From Paulinella micropora (Eukaryota > Cercozoa > Imbricatea > Euglyphida), in contig BJOX01000095.1 in NCBI GenBank assembly GCA_009731375.1, positions 746,544 through 783,743 of the forward strand: DNA of 37,200 nucleotides, read 5' to 3'. Below the pieces are notes generated by a model. It was not told the DNA's origin, did no database searches, and worked only from the letters and a program-made list of their open reading frames with translations. Numbering within the stretch: the first letter of the stretch is position 1; the number at the start of each line of letters is the position of its first letter. Positions 32,341 to 37,200 of the stretch are shown piece by piece. The translations under genes and the position numbers were made by a program.

Positions 32341-32793
32341 GTTTAATGTTTAATCTATGGGCGTGGCTTAGCTTGAAAAGCCATGGCCTCCTATACTACC
32401 CCCGGACAAGAACTTCAGCACCGGCCAAGCTGCACACCAACCACTGTCTCGCTGTGGTTGGTGTCTGTGCCCAGTTCAAGCCGAAAGGTAGCCGAGCCCT
32501 TTTGAACTATACGGGACAACACTAGAACACTCCCCAGGAGCGTGTGCCCTAAGGAGATGATGCGCTTGTAAGCCGAGGTTTCAGGAGTTCACGCTCGTTG
32601 TGAGTTACCTTCTACAACCCCGACTTCATCAACCCTTTGCATCACGCCCCGACTTCATCAGCCATGGTCAGGAGTTGGTTGCCTGTTTAGCCCTTGCGCT
32701 GCGCGCGATTAACGGCGGACACAAAATCGTCATTATAGGGGGTTTGGTTTTAGGCCGGAGCACTGCGCAGCTGGCCCTCTGCATCCCCCCCGG

Positions 32794-32800
<7 letters not shown>
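32341..32800. other. 460-bp unique segment with a hairpin
   Basis: Complex sequence without microsatellite between two GATA tracts. It contains an 11-bp perfect stem (32434-32444 with 32454-32464, 9-nt loop) and a short direct repeat of CCCCGACTTCATCA (32619 and 32647). On the minus strand PGGDAEGQLRSAPA then stop is the only exon-like frame. It could be a transposable-element remnant or a retained piece of ordinary intron. Confidence 0.4.
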
Positions 32801-32871
<71 letters not shown>

Positions 32872-32878
32872 CATCAAC

Positions 32879-32935
32879 CTCTTCGGGATGTGAAAGGTTT
32901 AGCTGTCGCTTAAGGGCTCCCAACGATGGTAGCAA
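32879..32935 (-). CDS. 57-nt exon ([19 protein letters not shown])
   Basis: Acceptor GTATGTATATAG, donor GAAGAG|GTTGAT, 19 codons, phase 0-0. The intact parent of six truncated copies downstream. Phase fits the exon at 34541-34599. Confidence 0.66.
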
Positions 32936-32939
32936 CTAT

Positions 32940-33377
32940 ATACATACATCGTTAACATACACACACATATGTATGTGTATGTATGTATGTATGTATGTGT
33001 ACGTACGTACGTATGTGTGTACGTATGTTATGTATGTATGTATGTATGTATGTACACATGATCTCAGGCCGAGCTCGCAAAACGTGAAGACAGAAACATA
33101 CTATGTGAATGTAAATATGTATATGTGAATGTATATCTATATATGTATAGATGAAAGGTTCGAGAAGAGAAAAGACAGAAAAAGTATAGATAGTTAGGTA
33201 GGTAGAGAGTGAATCAACATGTATCTACCTAGCTATACAAATACCTGTACACATACACATATACATATGCATATACACATATATACATATGCATTTACAC
33301 ATGTATTACCCCATGCTTGTATGTATGTATGTATGTATGCATGCATGCATGTATGTATGTATGTATGTATGTATGTA

Positions 33378-33413
<36 letters not shown>

Positions 33414-33436
33414 TGTATGTATATACACATATATTA
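32940..33436. repeat. TGTA/CATA tracts with a CTTCACG island
   Basis: The island 33061-33110 is a diverged relative of the 5' part of the exon at 34541-34599 (minus CATAGTATGTTTCTGTCTTC). The rest is TGTA, TACG and CATA repeat and an AT-rich unique stretch, 33110-33230, in which I see nothing. Confidence 0.8.
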
Positions 33437-34540
33437 CCCCATGCCTGGAAAGGCCGGGCAATCGCTCGCGCAGATGTTTGTATGTATGTATGTATGTATG
33501 TATGTATGCATGTATGCATGTATGTATGTATGTATGTATGTATGTATGTATGTTTGCATGTATGTATGTATATAACATATATTACCTCATGCTTGGAGAG
33601 GCCGGGCAATGGCTCGCGCAGATGTTTGTATGTATGTATGTATGTATGTATGTTAATGTATGTATGTATGTATGTATGTATGTATGTATGTATGTATGTA
33701 TGTCTGTATGTATATACACACGTATTACCTCATGCTTGGAGAGGCCGCGCAGTGGCTCGCGCAGATGTTTGTATGCATGCATGTATGTATGTATGTATGC
33801 ATGCATGCATGTATGTATGTATGTATGTATGTATGTATGTATGTATGTATGTATATACACACATATTACCTCATGCTTGGAGAGGCCGGGCAGTGGCTCG
33901 CGCAGATGTTGTATGTATGTATGTATGTATGTATGTATGTATGCATGCATGCATGTATGTATGCATGCATGTATGTATGTATGTATGTATGTATGTATGT
34001 ATGTATGTTTGTATGTATGTACACATATATTACCTCATGCTTGGAGAGGCCGGGCAGTGGCTCGCGCAGATGTTTGTATGTATGTATGTATGTATGTGTG
34101 TATGTATGTATGTATGTATGCATGCATGCATGTATGTATGTATGTATGCATGCATGCATGTATGTATGTATGTATGTATGTATGTATGTATGTGTGTATG
34201 TATGTATGTATATACACACGCATTACCTCATGCTTGGAGAGGCCGGGCAGTGGCTCGCGCAGATGTTTGTATGTATGTATGTCTGTATGTATGTCTGTAT
34301 GTATGTATGTATTTATCTATGTATGTATGTATGTGTGTATGTATGTATGTAGGTAGGTAGGTATGTATGTATGCATGTATGTATGTATATACACATATAT
34401 TACCTCATGCTTGGAGAGGCCGGGCAGTGGCTCGCGCAGATGTTTGTATGTATGTAGGTATGTATGTACGTATGTATGTATGTATGTTTGTATGTATGTA
34501 TGTATGTATGTATGTCTGTATGTATATATACACGTATTAC
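33437..34540 (-). repeat. Seven truncated PLPGLSKHE exon copies separated by TGTA
   Basis: Islands near 33437-33475, 33586-33625, 33730-33768, 33867-33908, 34033-34071, 34226-34266 and 34402-34442 encode LREPLPGLSKHE before GTAATA. Units are about 140-190 bp. Variants RLPGLSRHG and PLRGLSKHE occur; CTC/CTT and CTG/TTG changes are silent. Unlike the GEREL array these keep the donor and lose the 5' half. Confidence 0.85.
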
Positions 34541-34599
34541 CTCATGCTTGGAGAGGCCGGGCAGTGGCTCGCGCAGAGTGAAGACTGAACATAGTATGC
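34541..34599 (-). CDS. 59-nt exon (ILCSVFTLREPLPGLSKHE)
   Basis: Acceptor ACATACGTAG, donor CATGAG|GTAATA, phase 1 to 0. Complete version of the seven downstream copies. Confidence 0.65.
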
Positions 34600-34673
34600 C
34601 TACGTATGTACATGCTTTGAAGCTTTAGCTACGTAAATGTGTATGTAGATGTGAATGGGTTCCCAAACCCCAC

Positions 34674-34904
34674 CTAACCATAACCCTAACCCTAATACTG
34701 TCCCTAAGGCCAGTTCTACACCACAGGCCAGATTTCCGGGTTCTGGGTGTGAAAGTGGCACCACAGGGCCAAGCTTTTCAGGAAGCAAACCTCAGAAAGT
34801 GGCACCAGAAACCCGGAATGCTGGGTGTTGTCGAATAACCCTAACCTTGACGCTAAACCCTAACCCTCTTTTCCCACGCAACCACTTTAATCTCACAATT
34901 CACT
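34674..34904 (-). repeat. Telomere-like CCCTAA repeats and flanking module, copy 1
   Basis: Degenerate CCCTAA/CCATAA units at 34674-34696 and 34834-34867. The sequence CTCTTTTCCCACGC...TTTAATCTC..CAATTCACT (34866-34904) recurs after the larger array at 35464-35502. Between them is an imperfect inverted repeat: 34732-34746 with 34805-34819. Confidence 0.75.
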
Positions 34905-34960
34905 AAAGCTTATCCTGCGCCGCATCCAAAGTTGCACATGGCGTCCAATTTTGGAGGGCT

Positions 34961-35220
34961 CATTTGGACACGCGATGTTGTCCACATTTAAGGGTGAAAG
35001 CGGTATCATTTGGACGTGACGTTGTCCACATTTAAGGGTGAAAGCGGTATCATTTGGACGTGATGTTGTCCACATTTAAGGGTGAAAGCGGTGAATTTGC
35101 TGTGCTCAACAACATGACTGTATACGTCTACTATTGGACATGACTCTATACGTCTAATATTGGACAACATGACTGTATACGTCTAATATTGGACACACTG
35201 CGCCCAGTATTGGACGTACA
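34961..35220. repeat. Two adjacent tandem arrays of about 45 bp and 35 bp
   Basis: Three copies of a unit containing GTTGTCCACATTTAAGGGTG start at 34961, 35007 and 35051. They are followed by three copies of ATGACTGTATACGTCTAATA-type units (35112-35215). All units include TTTGGAC/TATTGGAC, so the two arrays may share an origin. No exon is evident. Confidence 0.8.
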
Positions 35221-35256
35221 GGGTAAGGTTGATCATATCGATATCGCTACACATAC

Positions 35257-35292
35257 CTCGTTTTTGGAGGCAGTTCAAGAGACAAGGCAAAG
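35257..35292 (-). pseudogene. 36-nt exon copy with a telomere-like intron
   Basis: Acceptor GGGTTAACAG, directly at the end of the TTAGGG-like array; donor AAACGAG|GTATGT. Matches the 3' part of the exon at 35530-35590 with a CTA/TTG double silent change in the ALPCLLN frame. Confidence 0.5.
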
Positions 35293-35295
35293 CTG

Positions 35296-35460
35296 TTAAC
35301 CCTAACCCTAACCATAACCCTAACCACAACCATAACCCTAACCATAACCCTAACCATAACCCTAACCCTAACCATAACCCTAACCATAACCCCAACCATA
35401 ACCATAACCCTGACCATAACCATAATCCGAACCATAACCATAACCTGAGCCCTAACCCTC
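35296..35460 (-). repeat. Interstitial telomere-like array (TTAGGG/TTATGG)
   Basis: About 27 six-base units, mixing CCCTAA and CCATAA with rarer variants. On the minus strand it reads (GGTTAT)(GGTTAG)n. It sits inside an inferred intron between two exon copies and is internal to the contig, so it is not a chromosome end as assembled. Confidence 0.85.
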
Positions 35461-35529
35461 TCCCTCTTTTCCCACGCTACCACGTTTAATCTCGCAATCA
35501 CTTGGGAATCTGGAGCAAAAGATGCGTAC

Positions 35530-35590
35530 CTCGTTTTTGGGGGCGGTTTAGGAGACAAGGCAAAGCAGTGATGATCCCAGGCCGCTGTTC
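35530..35590 (-). CDS. 61-nt exon (EQRPGIITALPCLLNRPQKR)
   Basis: Acceptor CTGTTTGCTGTTTCCAG, donor AAACGAG|GTACGC. Two frames are open: EQRPGIITALPCLLNRPQKR and TAAWDHHCFALSPKPPPKT. The copy at 35257 carries silent changes in each, so the frame is not settled. The splice signals are among the best in the window. Confidence 0.6.
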
Positions 35591-35604
35591 CTGGAAACAG
35601 CAAA

Positions 35605-35681
35605 CAGACATGAGATAGATGGATAGATGGATGGGTAGATGGATAGATGGATGGGTAGATGGATGGATGGATAGATAGATG

Positions 35682-35756
<75 letters not shown>

Positions 35757-35757
35757 G
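35605..35757. repeat. GATA/GGAT microsatellite
   Basis: GATGGATA units, then pure GATA. Confidence 0.95.
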
Positions 35758-35763
35758 TCTCGC

Positions 35764-35960
35764 AACTCTTTCGAGTGCAGAAAAAGAAAACTCTCTCTTC
35801 AATGTCAACATTTGTGGATGACGCAAGAGTTGTATGGGGAGAGTGAGAGGGGCTACCTGCTCCACCGGAGTGCATGTGATCCAATCGATTCATGAGCCGA
35901 GCCACAGCGCCGACGACAGACAGGCGGACGGCAATCAAAGCGTTGAGCCGAAACGCGCAA
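35764..35960 (-). CDS. Exon candidate open in two frames
   Basis: From a GGAGCAG at 35852-35858 the frame VAPLTLPIQLLRHPQMLTLK, REFSFSALERVARH runs to the GATA tract; AGAGT could hold a donor. The same bases in another frame continue MDPCAFRLNALIAVRLSVVG, AVARLMNRLDHMHSGGA, GSPSHSPHTTLASSTNVDI without a stop. CAG|GTAGCC at that point could be a donor for the second frame and an acceptor for the first. No duplicate exists to test which is under selection. Confidence 0.45.
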
Positions 35961-36045
35961 GGATCCATGGGAAGACACGCAAACAGGCAGACACAGGCGA
36001 TAGATAGATAGATAGGTAGATAGATAGATAGATAGATAGACAGAA

Positions 36046-36891
<846 letters not shown>

Positions 36892-36975
36892 CTTTTGTGA
36901 GGGTGGAGGAGGCGAGGTGATCTTGCAACGCGACCAGCGTACAGAAGCCAGCTCGAAGGAGGTCCCTACGCGCAC
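36892..36975 (-). CDS. 84-nt exon (VRVGTSFELASVRWSRCKIT..)
   Basis: Acceptor CTACTACTACCCGCTGCAG, donor CACAAAAG|GTCTTT, 28 codons, phase 0-0: VRVGTSFELASVRWSRCKIT then SPPPPSQK. A 5' fragment copy lies at 37047-37075 (VRVGTSFELA) and a 3' fragment copy at 36046-36105, so the exon has two differently truncated duplicates. Confidence 0.66.
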
Positions 36976-36997
36976 CTGCAGCGGGTAGTAGTAGTAG

Positions 36998-37038
<41 letters not shown>

Positions 37039-37200
37039 AATAGATAGCCAGCTCGAAGGAGGTCCCTACGCGCACCTGCAGCGAGTAGTGCGCGCGCGTG
37101 TGTGTGTGTGTATCTTTATCATTATTATTATTATTTTCTTCTTCTTCCCTTCCTTCTTGCTTCTTGTTTTTGTTCTGCCCCCCCCCCCCCCCCCCCCCCC
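36976..37200 (-). repeat. AGT, GT, ATT, CTT and C tracts with a truncated exon copy
   Basis: 37047-37075 repeats the first 29 bases of the exon at 36892-36975 with its CTGCAG acceptor. The rest is (GT)n, (ATT)n, CTT-rich sequence and terminal poly-C. The gene continues beyond the window. Confidence 0.8.

Noticed and set aside
35296-35460. A true chromosome end
   Set aside because: The TTAGGG-like units are degenerate and internal, with exon-like and unique sequence on both sides.

Overview
The window is eukaryotic nuclear DNA, and most of its length is simple-sequence repeat: GATA, GGTA, TGTA, GA, CA/TG, AAT, AGT and GAA/GGA tracts plus homopolymers, with six runs of N. At first sight it looks non-coding, and the long open frames that run through the repeats (poly-YLSI, poly-HTYI, poly-CMYV and so on) are artefacts. 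The 20-130 nt islands of complex sequence between the microsatellites behave differently. Read on the minus strand, island after island has an AG acceptor on one side, a GT donor on the other, an open frame between them, and a codon phase that fits its neighbours. Duplicated islands tend to differ at third codon positions. I read the window as the 3' part of one very long, intron-dense minus-strand gene (or a few such genes) whose introns are almost pure microsatellite. It ends at a stop codon at 1492-1494. Its 5' end lies beyond 37,200.

Layout in transcript order (high to low coordinates). 35.5-37.1 kb: exons around VRVGTSFELAS, a two-frame exon, and a 61-nt exon. 34.6-35.5 kb: degenerate TTAGGG-type repeats and short tandem repeats. 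33.4-34.6 kb: eight copies of a PLPGLSKHE exon. 31-32.9 kb: seven copies of a QLNLSHPEE exon and one copy of a dispersed segment of about 390 bp. 28.1-30.3 kb: thirty-two copies of a GEREL cassette plus a diverged one. 25.3-26.9 kb: charged exons. 22-24 kb: a PAVGTR exon amplified as a 67-bp minisatellite and interrupted by a SINE. 20.2-21.6 kb: four more exons or islands. 18-19.3 kb: DVVGGPS cassettes and a second SINE. 14-17.3 kb: a phase-consistent run of small exons encoding Gly/Lys/Val repeats. 9-13.8 kb: exons with NPFG, AAHRPS and AKSPK motifs. 1.5-8.5 kb: the Ser/Pro-rich C-terminus, including seven copies of a 21-nt microexon and two exons that read through poly-Ser microsatellites. 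1-1491: 3' flank with a strong GC-rich hairpin.

I do not recognise the protein. The taxon is uncertain. Spliceosomal introns, tRNA-derived SINEs and TTAGGG-like repeats fit a metazoan, but a microsatellite-rich alga or other protist is not excluded. No cDNA or homology search was available, so every exon call rests on splice signals, phase and the substitution pattern between duplicated copies.
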